The position numbers and the translations under genes are program-made. From positions 142,787 to 202,329 of the forward strand of contig JAKVCC010000008.1 in assembly GCA_022448265.1 (NCBI GenBank): a stretch of 59,543 nucleotides of DNA, written 5' to 3'. Source of the DNA: Pirellulales bacterium. GTDB taxonomy: Bacteria > Planctomycetota > Planctomycetia > Pirellulales > Lacipirellulaceae. Shown piece by piece: positions 9,933 through 18,371 of this stretch. Below the pieces are notes generated by a model. That model was not told the DNA's origin, did not search any database, and worked only from the letters and a program-made list of their open reading frames with translations. Positions within the stretch are counted from its first letter, which is position 1. Each line of letters begins with the position of its first letter.

Positions 9933-10112
9933 TTAACTGGGGGCAATCTGGCCGGCAACAGAATCAAACGTTGCAGCGGCGTTCGTGCCTACTGAACGGA
10001 TCGCGGTAAGACATACGATCACAATCAGGGCGAGCATGACAGCATACTCAACCGCAGTCGGACCATCTTCCGAGACGAGGAAACGTTGTACCTTCTTAGA
10101 AAAATTCTTCAT
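9933..10112 (-). CDS. flp: Flp-type major pilin precursor
   Basis: Small class IVb pilin subunit exported and polymerised by the Tad machine. From the ATG at 10112 the protein is 59 residues. GGAGG lies six bases upstream (10119-10123), by far the best ribosome binding site in this region and consistent with high expression. The N-terminal leader is basic (MKNFSKKVQRFLVSEDG); predicted cleavage falls after Gly17, followed by the Flp motif with Glu22-Tyr23 (PTAVEYAVMLALIVIV) and a hydrophobic stretch of about 20 residues. The short C-terminus ends in AGQIAPS. It is the first gene of the leftward pilus locus. Confidence 0.93.
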   Translation of the reverse strand: MKNFSKKVQRFLVSEDGPTAVEYAVMLALIVIVCLTAIRSVGTNAAATFDSVAGQIAPS

Positions 10113-10167
10113 AGCATTCCTCCAATTCTCGATGCCACCCTCTGAGGACGACACCCTAACAGGTTGT

Positions 10168-10192
10168 CGGGAGATTCACACGATAACTCCCG
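10168..10192 (-). promoter_or_regulatory. Hairpin in the flp 5' leader
   Basis: CGGGAG (10168-10173) and CTCCCG (10187-10192) form a 6-bp perfect inverted repeat 55-80 bases upstream of the flp start. It could stabilise the leader RNA or be an operator. Only the repeat is visible; the function is unknown. Confidence 0.3.
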
Positions 10193-10934
10193 TTTGACGA
10201 CCCTGGCACTACACCCCCGAATCTTGTCGACTCGAAGCAGCCTGCGTTTTGCATTTCCCGGGTCTAAGCCAACTTAACTTTCTTTGCGCGTATCACCTCG
10301 TAAAGCCTTGCACGCTGAGTAGCGTAGGATATGTCCATTCGGCAACCGTAAGAATGACAGCGCAAATCCACTGTCGCTCCCGCGGTTTAGTACCTCGTGT
10401 CTCTCAATCCGTCTGCTAGGTTCGGAGGATGACAACGCAGCAGGCTCAATTTCTTGCCGCTACTCATTACCTGGACGTCCTTGAAAGACCAACATGCGGT
10501 CCTGGAGAGGAGAAGCTTTACTCGGTTCGCACCTGCAGCACTCACCTTTGGAGCCAGCTTGACAACCTGTCGTTCCGACTCCACTTGAAACCTATGTCAC
10601 AAATCCCTGATGTCAAATAAACCAAAGCCATAGTCAAAAATCCTCTCCCTTAGGTCTAACAAAACCGATCCGACCTGCTTATCAAAGATCCGCTTCTTCC
10701 CGATCGAGCAGAAAAGCATCAGTCGTGTTGCCTCTTGGCAACCTTGGGTTGCGAAAGGCTTACAGAACTGGCCGTGCCACCCACGATAAAAGACGCAGGG
10801 CGAAAGCTAGCAGGACGTCCATAATCCTTTCAAGATTCTGGCCAAACCGAATCTGTGGCGATTGGGGACCGACCCTACGAGGCCCCGGCAAGCTGAGCCA
10901 TGCTGGCGCTCCCCTGCTCTGCCGCAGCCCAGAC
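10193..10934. other. Long intergenic region upstream of flp
   Basis: About 740 bases between flp and the oxidoreductase gene, both transcribed leftward. Short open frames here have no ribosome binding site and arginine/serine-rich shadow-like translations. The flp promoter must lie in the left part, but I see no clear sigma-70 or sigma-54 boxes. Confidence 0.5.
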
Positions 10935-12137
10935 TCAAATATCCCAGAAGTCGTTAATGGGGTCCTGGTAGGCCGAGACCTTTCCCGATAGGACGTCGTC
11001 ATAGCGCACCGGCGCACGAGCGACGGCCGACTCGTAACACGACTCGCACAAGGCTTTCGCCCGAATTGCGGCCTCACCATCCATCTCCACCGGTTGTCCA
11101 GTGCGAATGGCGCGAAGAAAATCGTAGACTTCAATGTGAAATCCATTGGTCAAGCCCAAGGGAAAGAGGTGCTGCTCCTGCTCGGGCGAGAGGGAGGCCA
11201 AATAGGCTGCTTCGATTTCTTTCGACTCTTGTTCAGTACCGTCTGGCCGGGTGACCACGCCACCGTCCTCAAAGCAGTGGAAAGCGAATCCCTGGTCGTC
11301 GATTGTGCCCTGGGAACCATAGTACCTGCCCAATCGCACCTGATCTCCCCGAAAAACCCGCGAGTACGACCAGGTGACATGCATTCCGCTTTTGAACCGA
11401 ATGACCGCATGCCAAGTGTCTTCGGTGTCGGCATCGATGTCGCCCAGTTTCGGCAACCCGGTTATCCGGGCGGGCTGGTGCGTGGCCATCGTGCAGAAAA
11501 CCTCATCGACATCTCCAAACAACACTTGGATCATGTCGGCAAAATGAGCGCCGCTATCCATGAGCATCCCACCGCCGGTCATCAGCTTGCTACCCCGCCA
11601 TTTCAGCCTGGGATTGGTGTAGTCATACGGTTGGTAGTCGATTTCTTGGATATGGGCGGCCAGGGGTTCGCCGAGTACGCCCTGTTCCCGAATGGCCCAG
11701 GTACAAGCGCGGGAAGGCAGACACCTCCGGACGTTCTCGGCGATGGACAAGACCCGCCCTGCCTTTTCGGCCGCAGCAATGATCGCCTGGCTCGCCTTTA
11801 TGGTCAGGCCGAGTGGTTTTTCCACCTGGACATGCAACCCCGCACCGAGCAGGGCAATCGCAGTGCTATGATGAAACGCATGCGGCGTGCAAATATCGGC
11901 AGCGTCCGCAAGCTTTGCGTCGATCAAGCCATCGACGTCGGAAAAAGTCGCGGGCTTTTTTCCCTGAAAGCCCTCAATCACCGCAGCCGTTTCCTGGGCA
12001 TTGGCGACCACCGGATCACAACAGGCCACCAGCTCAAAACTAGTGTCACCCTTTTCCTGCAGGATCCGATAGGCATCCACGTGTCGGCTGGAAATGCCGC
12101 CGCAGCCGACTAGGGCCAAACCGATTTTATCCGACAC
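10935..12137 (-). CDS. Gfo/Idh/MocA family oxidoreductase
   Basis: NAD(P)-dependent sugar or inositol dehydrogenase-like enzyme of 400 residues. The Rossmann fold opens with LALVGCGGISSRHVDAY (residues about 7-23) and the family signature EKPLG follows near 128-132; a C-terminal alpha/beta substrate domain includes GGGMLMDSGAHFADM, where the His and Asp fit the usual catalytic face. There is no signal peptide, so it is cytosolic. Its start is GTG, inside the last codons of the upstream isomerase gene (11-base overlap), with AAGGTGGCGGAAG just before it. The two genes should be translationally coupled and act on the same carbohydrate. The substrate cannot be told from sequence. Confidence 0.9.
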   Translation of the reverse strand: MSDKIGLALVGCGGISSRHVDAYRILQEKGDTSFELVACCDPVVANAQETAAVIEGFQGKKPATFSDVDGLIDAKLADAADICTPHAFHHSTAIALLGAGLHVQVEKPLGLTIKASQAIIAAAEKAGRVLSIAENVRRCLPSRACTWAIREQGVLGEPLAAHIQEIDYQPYDYTNPRLKWRGSKLMTGGGMLMDSGAHFADMIQVLFGDVDEVFCTMATHQPARITGLPKLGDIDADTEDTWHAVIRFKSGMHVTWSYSRVFRGDQVRLGRYYGSQGTIDDQGFAFHCFEDGGVVTRPDGTEQESKEIEAAYLASLSPEQEQHLFPLGLTNGFHIEVYDFLRAIRTGQPVEMDGEAAIRAKALCESCYESAVARAPVRYDDVLSGKVSAYQDPINDFWDI

Positions 12138-12879
12138 CTTCCGCCACCTTTCTGATTTCCCGCACGCATTCAGTCAGCGCAGGAACCGGGTTCTGCAGAT
12201 CGCCTTCGTATTCCAGTATGGGCGCGCCCTGAAAATGAATGCTCTGGAGGGCCTTGATGAGTCCCGGCAGGTCCAGGTTACCCTGGCCTACGACCACATC
12301 CTTCGGTTTTCGAGCCTGATCAAAGACGAAATCTTTGATGTGGACTCCATATATTCGATCGCTGAACCTTTCCGTTAACTCGACCGGGTCCTCACCTGAA
12401 TCCAGCGCCCAGGCCGTATCCAGCATGAGACCGATGCGATCGCTGGTCTGCTCCAAGACGTGGCCGAGCATGGTCGCGCAGCCTAGCCAATGACGGCCAC
12501 CGTGATTATGGATCGCCAATCGCATGTCGAATTGCTCCGCCAGTTTCTCGGCGGTTCGATAGGCATCCGGAACGCTATCGACGCTAAAATCGGCGCTGAT
12601 GACGCGGACCCCGGCGCGGTGCGCAAATTCAAAGAACTTGCGCTCGTTTTCGAGGTCGTTGTTAAACGGTTGCACACCGATACCAACGATCTGTACCTCA
12701 GCCCTCCGATATGTATCGATGACCGTGTCAAACGTCGACTCATCGGTGAAGTCCGCGTGCACCGCACAGAGCTCAATTCGGGACAATCCTATGGCGTTAA
12801 CCTTGTCGGCGACCTCAGCATTGTCTTTGAAATCTCTGAAACAAAAGCTTTGAACCGCAAGGGATTCGAAATAGTTCAC
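12127..12879 (-). CDS. Sugar phosphate isomerase/epimerase (AP endonuclease family 2 fold)
   Basis: A 250-residue TIM-barrel protein of the xylose isomerase-like family. Likely metal ligands are visible: Glu in RIELCAVH, His in AIHNHGG, Asp in GLMLDTAW, His in GVHIKDF and Glu in PILEYEGD. The start is GTG at 12879, supported by GGAGA seven bases upstream; the nearby ATG in another frame runs at once into a stop. It overlaps the start of the downstream oxidoreductase by 11 bases, a pairing common in planctomycete carbohydrate catabolism. The enzyme probably isomerises a keto-sugar or inositol derivative in the cytosol; the exact substrate is unknown. Confidence 0.88.
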   Translation of the reverse strand: MNYFESLAVQSFCFRDFKDNAEVADKVNAIGLSRIELCAVHADFTDESTFDTVIDTYRRAEVQIVGIGVQPFNNDLENERKFFEFAHRAGVRVISADFSVDSVPDAYRTAEKLAEQFDMRLAIHNHGGRHWLGCATMLGHVLEQTSDRIGLMLDTAWALDSGEDPVELTERFSDRIYGVHIKDFVFDQARKPKDVVVGQGNLDLPGLIKALQSIHFQGAPILEYEGDLQNPVPALTECVREIRKVAEGVG

Positions 12880-13114
12880 AACATTTCTCCATGACCGGCG
12901 TTTTCAGTTGTCTGCTTCCAAACCAAGGCAAAAACTCTATTGATCGCACCGCGACATCTAAAAACAAATGCAACAAGTGCGCTCATCAACAGCGGCGTCG
13001 AAAAGAGCGTTACCTGTTGGGAAATATAATTCCCTGGGGCCAACAATAGAAGTGCTCAACCCTTCTCAAGCAGGCCAAGACGAAGCCCCTCGCAATGGCC
13101 AGCAAAAAACAAAG

Positions 13115-13396
13115 CTACTGAAACATGGCCACATCATTGCGCCGCTGATATCGCTCCGAATGATAAGCTTCGCTCTTCTCTGTGTCGCACTCCCTCTCCG
13201 ACCAGCCGGGCGCCGTTTGCCCCAAATCAGTGTCTTCGCGTTCCAAGCCGGGGCGGATCAAAGCCAACTGGGCGTCGGCCTCGTTGATGTAGCAGCCCGC
13301 GACATCTACCGAATCGACCACAACGCGGGCGGTTTCGTCAAGACGCTCAATTTCCCCAAAGCACCCTTCAACGTGCTCTTGTGATTTGCGCTGCAC
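13115..13396 (-). CDS. Small acidic hypothetical protein
   Basis: A 93-residue frame with natural-looking composition, rich in Glu and Asp (GEIERLDETARVVVDSVDVAG, then DAQLALIRPGLERED), unlike the Arg/Ser/Pro-rich shadow frames nearby. No Shine-Dalgarno precedes the ATG. Upstream of it the same frame stays open for 14 more codons that also read plausibly (DADGFCPFRSYV) but contain no standard start, so the gene may be a 5'-truncated remnant or start at a rare codon. I recognise no family. It is unclear whether it is expressed. Confidence 0.4.
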   Translation of the reverse strand: MQRKSQEHVEGCFGEIERLDETARVVVDSVDVAGCYINEADAQLALIRPGLEREDTDLGQTAPGWSERECDTEKSEAYHSERYQRRNDVAMFQ

Positions 13397-13648
13397 ATGA
13401 CATACGACCGAAAGGGGCAGAAGCCATCCGCGTCATCTTTTCAGCAAAACGCCGGTAGGCTCATCACCCAAGCATGTTCGGTCCGCCCCAAGAACGACCA
13501 TACCAAATTTATCGTCTGAGTCTCTATAAGTCAGGGGCATCCCGCAATTGGCATCTCTGCGGTGGCGGGCCTCGTTGACGTTCCTGCGCTGGCGTCTTTG
13601 ATACGGGCCTTCGGATGCCTGGCCCTGCGAAACCGCGGCCCCAGTTGG

Positions 13649-14104
13649 CTACAATTCGTCGTAAGAGACCAACGGATTGCTGGTCGTTGCCGCCATCGAA
13701 TTGCAAATAAATTCACCGGTGGCCGGGTTGTACATCCAACCCGCCGCTACATTGTCGGCGGCCAGGGGATCCATGAAGGACGCCCGAACCAGCACGTTCA
13801 GATTTCCGACCGGGCAGATTGGGAAATCCCCGCGAATGTAGTCCTGCACTGCAATCTGAAAACTGCTACCCGGATCAGTGCAAGGGGGTAACGCACCCAG
13901 GTTGTCGGCCGCATACAACTCAATCGCATCACGGATCACCGACAACGATTGTTTTAAAGCGTTGTCCGTCGCATCTCCGGACATAGACAAGAGTTTCGGT
14001 ACCGCAATCCCGGCTACAATCCCGAGAATCAAGATTACAACGACCAATTCGATTAGCGTAAACGCTTTTCGCTGTCTGTTCGACTTAGAGAACCTGTGTG
14101 TCAC
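13649..14104 (-). CDS. GspG-like type II pseudopilin
   Basis: A 151-residue protein with a type IV prepilin N-terminus: basic leader (about 1-14), then FTLIELVVVILILGIVAGIA with Glu at mature position 5. Residue -1 of the predicted cleavage site is Ala rather than the usual Gly. After the helix, VPKLLSMSGDATDNALKQSL and AIELYAADNLGALP resemble the GspG N-terminal region, and the C-terminal part holds a short Cys-containing globular head (PPCTDPG ... FPICPVG ... FICNS). It would be a minor or major pseudopilin of a type II secretion-like system. It starts with GTG and stands alone here; the rest of the machine is not in the window. Confidence 0.85.
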   Translation of the reverse strand: MTHRFSKSNRQRKAFTLIELVVVILILGIVAGIAVPKLLSMSGDATDNALKQSLSVIRDAIELYAADNLGALPPCTDPGSSFQIAVQDYIRGDFPICPVGNLNVLVRASFMDPLAADNVAAGWMYNPATGEFICNSMAATTSNPLVSYDEL

Positions 14105-14755
14105 TTGTCATACCCATCCAATTTGCTTGATGCTGTAAACAACGTTTTAGGCCAACCGAAGGAGACCAAGGTGCACGCCAATCCAAGCCTACCATCGTCT
14201 GACAGCCAGTGCGCAGAGTAGGTTGTCGCATCCGGACGGATCTGTTGCCCTCATAACCACTACAAATGACATCGCAATTACGTCCAGCAGTACCCCCTAT
14301 TGGCACGCCGACTTCGCTTGACTTCTTCGTTGGATCCAACACGGAACGCGACAAAAGTCTGCAGAAAGGGATGACGCAAAGCCAAGGCGATTGAAGGCGT
14401 GTGACCCTTGGAAAAAATAAATCAGAAACCGGGGCTAATGTATTAGCAATGAAAAAACTCCGACACGCCACTAGACCACAGGGCGCATGCGAGGCCACAG
14501 TCTCTCCCCACAAGTCTACTGACGACACTGGCATCAACAGGCCTGAAAAGGCTATTTATGAGTTCTAGCCGTCACGAAAACCAAAGGCGGACTGCGGGGC
14601 CGCGACTTTAAGGAATGTTGTTTGAGAACTCCCAACGCCTTCATATCAAACCGCGCGGGAAACGCCTCTGTCGAAGCAAGAGGAAGGAGGTATGCTATAC
14701 GAGGTCGGTATTCACGACGTCGCTGTGGCTTGTGCACATAAGGGGCACGCATTTC
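14105..14755. other. Intergenic region between divergent genes
   Basis: About 650 bases between the leftward pseudopilin and the rightward oxygenase pair. Open frames inside it overlap or lack start signals and have no family character. It must hold two divergent promoters, but none stands out by eye. Confidence 0.5.
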
Positions 14756-15460
14756 ATGAAAATTCTCGAACTCTTTCCACTCACTGTCTTCTGCCAGCCG
14801 ATTGGATTCCCTGCCCCCGAGGGCCATCCGGAAGAGCAAAAGAACTCCTGGGTGCAACACATCCTGCAGATGCGAGAAGCATCGGACCCACCCCGTTCGG
14901 ACATTTCGGCATGGACCGGCGACGTTAAAGGACACGAGTTTCTCCACAAAGAACCTATCTTTGAGCCTCTGTTCGATTCCATCGCAACTGGAGTTGAAAC
15001 TTATCTCCAGCAAATGGGCCTCGATTCTACACAAATAAATCTCTATTTAACTCGGTCCTGGGCAGTGGTGGCCTACAAAAACGAAAGAGTCAATCGTCAC
15101 GCACACCTGCAGAGTCACCTGAGCGTCGCCTATTACATCCAAAAGCCTCAAGAGGGGGGTCGCCTCGCTTTCTTTAGCTCGGGCCCTCCCAATGAATTTG
15201 TGCCCGGGCTTTTCGAGCCGCGGATGGGATCTCTATTTACCAGCCCTCGTTCGCCGGCAAATTCAGCCAACACCATTGTTGATGTCGAGGAAGGAGACAT
15301 GGTGATCTTTCCTTCGAAAACAGTGCACGCTACCGAACCCCACCAGTCAGAAACGCCCCGAATCTCCATTTCTGCCGATATTGTCATCACCCTCAAAGAA
15401 TCGAAGAACCATGAGTTTTTGCTGCCCGATTTTTCTTATTGGAAAAAAATGAACACATGA
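14756..15460 (+). CDS. Putative 2OG-Fe(II) oxygenase (TIGR02466-like)
   Basis: A 234-residue protein resembling the TIGR02466 group of putative 2-oxoglutarate/Fe(II) dioxygenases. Start at 14756 with AAGGGG about 10 bases upstream; the in-frame extension before it is basic and unlikely. The core shows RVNRHAHLQSHLSVAYYI (His115 and His117, iron ligand region) and later VIFPSKTVHATEPHQSETPR with His191 as the distal ligand and Arg202 as the 2-oxoglutarate binder. The family usually has an H-x-H or H-x-D at the first site; here it reads H-A-H. The substrate is unknown; protein or small-molecule hydroxylation are both possible. It is coupled to the next gene by an ATGA overlap. Confidence 0.75.
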   Translation: MKILELFPLTVFCQPIGFPAPEGHPEEQKNSWVQHILQMREASDPPRSDISAWTGDVKGHEFLHKEPIFEPLFDSIATGVETYLQQMGLDSTQINLYLTRSWAVVAYKNERVNRHAHLQSHLSVAYYIQKPQEGGRLAFFSSGPPNEFVPGLFEPRMGSLFTSPRSPANSANTIVDVEEGDMVIFPSKTVHATEPHQSETPRISISADIVITLKESKNHEFLLPDFSYWKKMNT

Positions 15461-15951
15461 CACCCAGCGCCTACCTTTCCCCTCAAGTGCTACCGCGAGT
15501 TTTTTCACTGGCCGAATGTATTGAGATGATCGAATTTGCGGAAACGAAAGACTGGTGTATCGATCGCGATTCGGTTGATGACCATCCTGCCTGGGAACTG
15601 AATGTACTACCACATCCGCTCGGAAAATCTGCGGCAGCTCACCTACGGCAAAGGCTGCTTGAGCAACGGCCTGAAATTCAACTTAAAAACTACAGCATCT
15701 ACATCCGCAAGTATGGCCCTGCATCCCGTCCGTCTCTTGCGTTCCATGAAGACCGCAGCCTTGTCTCATTTACTGCCGCACTCAACGACGACTACGAGGG
15801 AGGTGCGTTTATTGCCATCGGCGATGACAATGAAGAAAAATGCATCCCTCTCTCGATCGGCGACGCGGTAGTCTTTGGGGGCAACGTGCTTCACGCCATT
15901 CGCCCGGTCACGACCGGTACGCGATATTCCATTGTGATGCATTGCATCTAG
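15457..15951 (+). CDS. Putative 2OG-Fe(II) dioxygenase, prolyl-hydroxylase-like
   Basis: A 164-residue double-stranded beta-helix protein with the full facial triad of 2-oxoglutarate dioxygenases: HED at residues 97-99 (H-x-D), distal His146 in GNVLHAIRPV and Arg156 in GTRYSI. The line SFTAALNDDYEGGAF matches the usual P4H/PKHD strand, and LSIGDAVVFGG precedes the distal His. Start at the ATG at 15457, whose ATGA overlaps the TGA of the upstream oxygenase; translation is therefore coupled. Both genes probably modify the same target or successive positions of one substrate. It is shorter than typical PKHD-type enzymes but complete in the catalytic core. The substrate is unknown. Confidence 0.8.
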   Translation: MTPSAYLSPQVLPRVFSLAECIEMIEFAETKDWCIDRDSVDDHPAWELNVLPHPLGKSAAAHLRQRLLEQRPEIQLKNYSIYIRKYGPASRPSLAFHEDRSLVSFTAALNDDYEGGAFIAIGDDNEEKCIPLSIGDAVVFGGNVLHAIRPVTTGTRYSIVMHCI

Positions 15952-16130
15952 GCCCTGGCCTCTGCGACGAGCCCTCAAGCGTCGACAGCGTCTGCAGCCT
16001 TTACCTGTGCTGGGCACTTATTTTCCTTGCAGACTCACTGATGAAGAATTAGACTGAGCGGGTAAGATCATCTGCTCACACTGCGCCATAGGCAAACGAC
16101 ACATCCACCACTTTTCACAGAGGAAGGCAA

Positions 16131-16676
16131 ATGCCGCACTACAAAGATTGGCATGGTCGGTTTTCCATAACCCAGTATCCCGACAATACGGATGAACATT
16201 GGGGTTCGTTCGAGAGCGCTGCCGATGTCACAAATTCTGCGACTGTTGTCAATTGGAGTGCCTACGAGTCCAACAATGCACCCGGCGCCTTCACTCAAGC
16301 TTTGTATGGCAACTTCTGGGACAACTACACCATTGCACGGCCAGACGCTTTTGCGATTATGGTCGATTCCACTTTCACTTCGGCTACCGAAACCGATTTC
16401 AATATCTGGGATGTTAGCTGGAGTGGAAGTGTCGGTGATATTGCCAGCAATATTTCGCACAAGATGACGCTTGCTGAATTGACAAACGTGAATTCGACGC
16501 CGTATTCCGCAATACAAAGCGTTTACTTCCAAGTAGAATTTACCGCCCCACCAGTACCTGAACCATCGACCGGCTTCCTTCTCGGTTTGGCGGCTGCCGG
16601 AAGCATGATGCTGCGAAGGGTGCGTCGGTTATTAGGGTTTTCTGTTGTCACCCTTTTTCTTCTTCTATTGATGTAA
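16131..16676 (+). CDS. PEP-CTERM protein lacking a signal peptide
   Basis: A 181-residue protein with a PEP-CTERM sorting signal: VPEPSTG at 142-148, a hydrophobic helix, then the basic cluster RRVRR (162-166). Such proteins are exported and processed by exosortase. Two things are odd. There is no N-terminal signal peptide, although the ATG has a strong Shine-Dalgarno (AGAGGAAGG). After the basic cluster the chain continues with a second hydrophobic run, LLGFSVVTLFLLLLM, where the family normally stops. The body is rich in Ser, Thr, Asn and aromatic residues, as in extracellular beta-rich proteins. It may be a truncated paralogue, or one that lost its first exported part. Confidence 0.65.
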   Translation: MPHYKDWHGRFSITQYPDNTDEHWGSFESAADVTNSATVVNWSAYESNNAPGAFTQALYGNFWDNYTIARPDAFAIMVDSTFTSATETDFNIWDVSWSGSVGDIASNISHKMTLAELTNVNSTPYSAIQSVYFQVEFTAPPVPEPSTGFLLGLAAAGSMMLRRVRRLLGFSVVTLFLLLLM

Positions 16677-17219
16677 GTGCAGATTGAATTGCTGCCGCGG
16701 ATTCTATGCATTGTAAGCTATTAGTCGATTTTCATCTCGCCCCTTGGACGACAATCAGCTAACTACCTACGGCGCGATACGCTGCCGCACCGCAGAGCGG
16801 CCCTGCGAGGCCTCGCCAGCTGGCAACACCGACAGCGCTGCCAAAGATCCAATGGCAACCTCGGGCGAATCGGGGTACTGCGATATTCTTCTCACTCGTT
16901 GCGCTGCGTCTGATGGCCGTTAGTTTGGCAAACAGAATATCCGCGCAGACTTCGAGCGGAGAAAACGTACAAGCACTGTTCACTTGAGAACTTCAAAGAA
17001 ATGACCGGGGCGCGTGCCTGAAGGAATTGCTGGAAGCATTGCATCCTCTAATACAGGCTGCTTTGGCCAGAGCCACCATCGCATCCTAGCACTCCGGTGG
17101 TCTGCTTCTATTGCAGCGATGCCTGCCAAAATGCCAACGGATTGGGCCTTTGGCAACTAACAGCGTTACTGTCGCATGCCGGCCCAGAGGGCTTAATCGT
17201 ATCCCACTCCAAAAAAACA
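16677..17219. other. Intergenic region with a dispersed repeat fragment
   Basis: About 540 bases without a convincing gene. It contains the repeat fragment at 16841-16867 that recurs near 19745, and remnants that translate only into shadow-like peptides. No promoter or terminator is obvious. Confidence 0.5.
16841..16867. repeat. Dispersed repeat fragment, copy A
   Basis: Twenty-seven bases (ccaaagatccaat then ggcaacctcgggcg) match copy B at 19745-19771 with three mismatches. Both copies are preceded 10-20 bases upstream by GCAACACCG. Probably the eroded remains of an intergenic repeat element. Confidence 0.45.
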
Positions 17220-17987
17220 TTAATTGCCACGGCCCTTATGCTGACTAAGCAGCCACTCATAAAGCTCAGGCGAAATATAAGCCGGACCCCATGAACCGTG
17301 CCCCTCTTCAGGATAGACCGTAAACTTCACTTTAGTACTGCCGCCCTCTTTCAACGCATCAACCATCTCCTGTGACTGTGAGATCGGGACAACATGATCT
17401 TTTGCTCCGTGGAAGACCCATATCGGAAGATCTATTAATTTTTTTCTTGCGGTCCTTTTGTTGCCACGCCCGCATATCGGAACTGCCGCCGCAAATTTCT
17501 CAGGATGCCCCTCGATCATAGACCATGTGCCGGCACCACCCATCGAAAGGCCGGTTATATACAATCTGTTATTGTCGACAGCATAGGTATCAGCGACGTA
17601 ATCACAAAGAGCGGCAAGTTCATCAGTCTGATCCCCCCAATGAAGGTCAGAAGGACACTGTGGCGAGACTATGACAAATGGATACTCCTTGCCTTGCTTA
17701 ACAAGAGCTGGCAAGCCGTGATAGAGAACCTTGTGAAGATCGTCAACGCCGTCGCCGCGTTCGCCGCCGCCGTGAAGGAACAAAACCATCGGCCACTCTT
17801 TCTCCACTACACCATAATCTTCCGGCAGGTACAGCCAAAAACCAAGCTCGGCTTTTTTAGTAATTTCTTTTTCAAAAAACTGTGCGTGCTGACCCGGACC
17901 AGATACAACTTCCAAATGGTTTTTTTCCGACTCACCATACCCAACATTCATCACGACAAGCAGTAAAACTAAAGTGATTTTTTTCAT
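17220..17987 (-). CDS. Secreted alpha/beta-hydrolase (esterase/prolyl oligopeptidase-like)
   Basis: A 255-residue secreted hydrolase of the LpqC/dienelactone hydrolase-like group. Residues 1-18 are a signal peptide. The oxyanion loop is HGGGERGDG (72-80), the nucleophile Ser148 sits in GLSMGG, the acid is Asp197 in GAKDHVVP and the base His230 in EEGHGSW, so the triad is complete. Such enzymes cleave ester bonds of plant or bacterial polysaccharide decorations (for example feruloyl or acetyl groups). The coding strand is visibly richer in A and T than its neighbours, with many AAA/GAA codons and T runs, which suggests acquisition from a lower-GC donor. It stands alone, with 380 bases upstream. 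Confidence 0.85.
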   Translation of the reverse strand: MKKITLVLLLVVMNVGYGESEKNHLEVVSGPGQHAQFFEKEITKKAELGFWLYLPEDYGVVEKEWPMVLFLHGGGERGDGVDDLHKVLYHGLPALVKQGKEYPFVIVSPQCPSDLHWGDQTDELAALCDYVADTYAVDNNRLYITGLSMGGAGTWSMIEGHPEKFAAAVPICGRGNKRTARKKLIDLPIWVFHGAKDHVVPISQSQEMVDALKEGGSTKVKFTVYPEEGHGSWGPAYISPELYEWLLSQHKGRGN

Positions 17988-18371
17988 CGATCCATTTCGC
18001 TCAAAAACTCAATTACAGTTATGCCCAAATTCTACCCAACCCCATGTGGCGACACCACAAACGCAGCGTCGGAAAAAGTGGACAATACATTGCCTTTTTT
18101 TAGCCGTCGAGGCTTGTTTTTGGTAAGCAGATGCCGAAAACCACCGCCTTGCTCATTCCCAATACGGCTCGCACTGAACTAGAATTACGATCGCAAACAA
18201 TGTCGCAGTCCTTCGCCCTGTTCAGCGGCCTAAGCTTAAATCCGCCACAAACAGTCTGACTGAACATCGCCGGGGCGTTCCATCAAAAGAATTGCAGTTG
18301 GAATGCTACCGCCGGGCCACAATTGTATTCTTACCTGTTAGTCGTATCTCCGTCCCTAACGGAATTGTCGT
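17988..18371. other. Intergenic region between divergent genes
   Basis: About 380 bases between the leftward esterase and the rightward DUF2891 gene. I see no gene or clear promoter. It is A/T-rich on the esterase side and GC-rich on the other. Confidence 0.45.

Noticed and set aside
10200-10300. A sigma-54 promoter for flp
   Set aside because: TGGC and TGCA elements occur but at the wrong spacing for a -24/-12 promoter.
10387-10991. Short frames upstream of flp
   Set aside because: They have no ribosome binding site, and their translations are Arg/Ser/Leu-rich as expected from non-coding GC-rich DNA.
11094-12113. A 339-codon rightward frame opposite the Gfo/Idh/MocA gene
   Set aside because: The opposite strand has clear Rossmann and EKPLG motifs; this frame has no family features and a shadow-like composition.
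14085-14537. A 150-codon leftward frame upstream of the pseudopilin
   Set aside because: It overlaps the pseudopilin start in another frame, has no Shine-Dalgarno and no natural composition.
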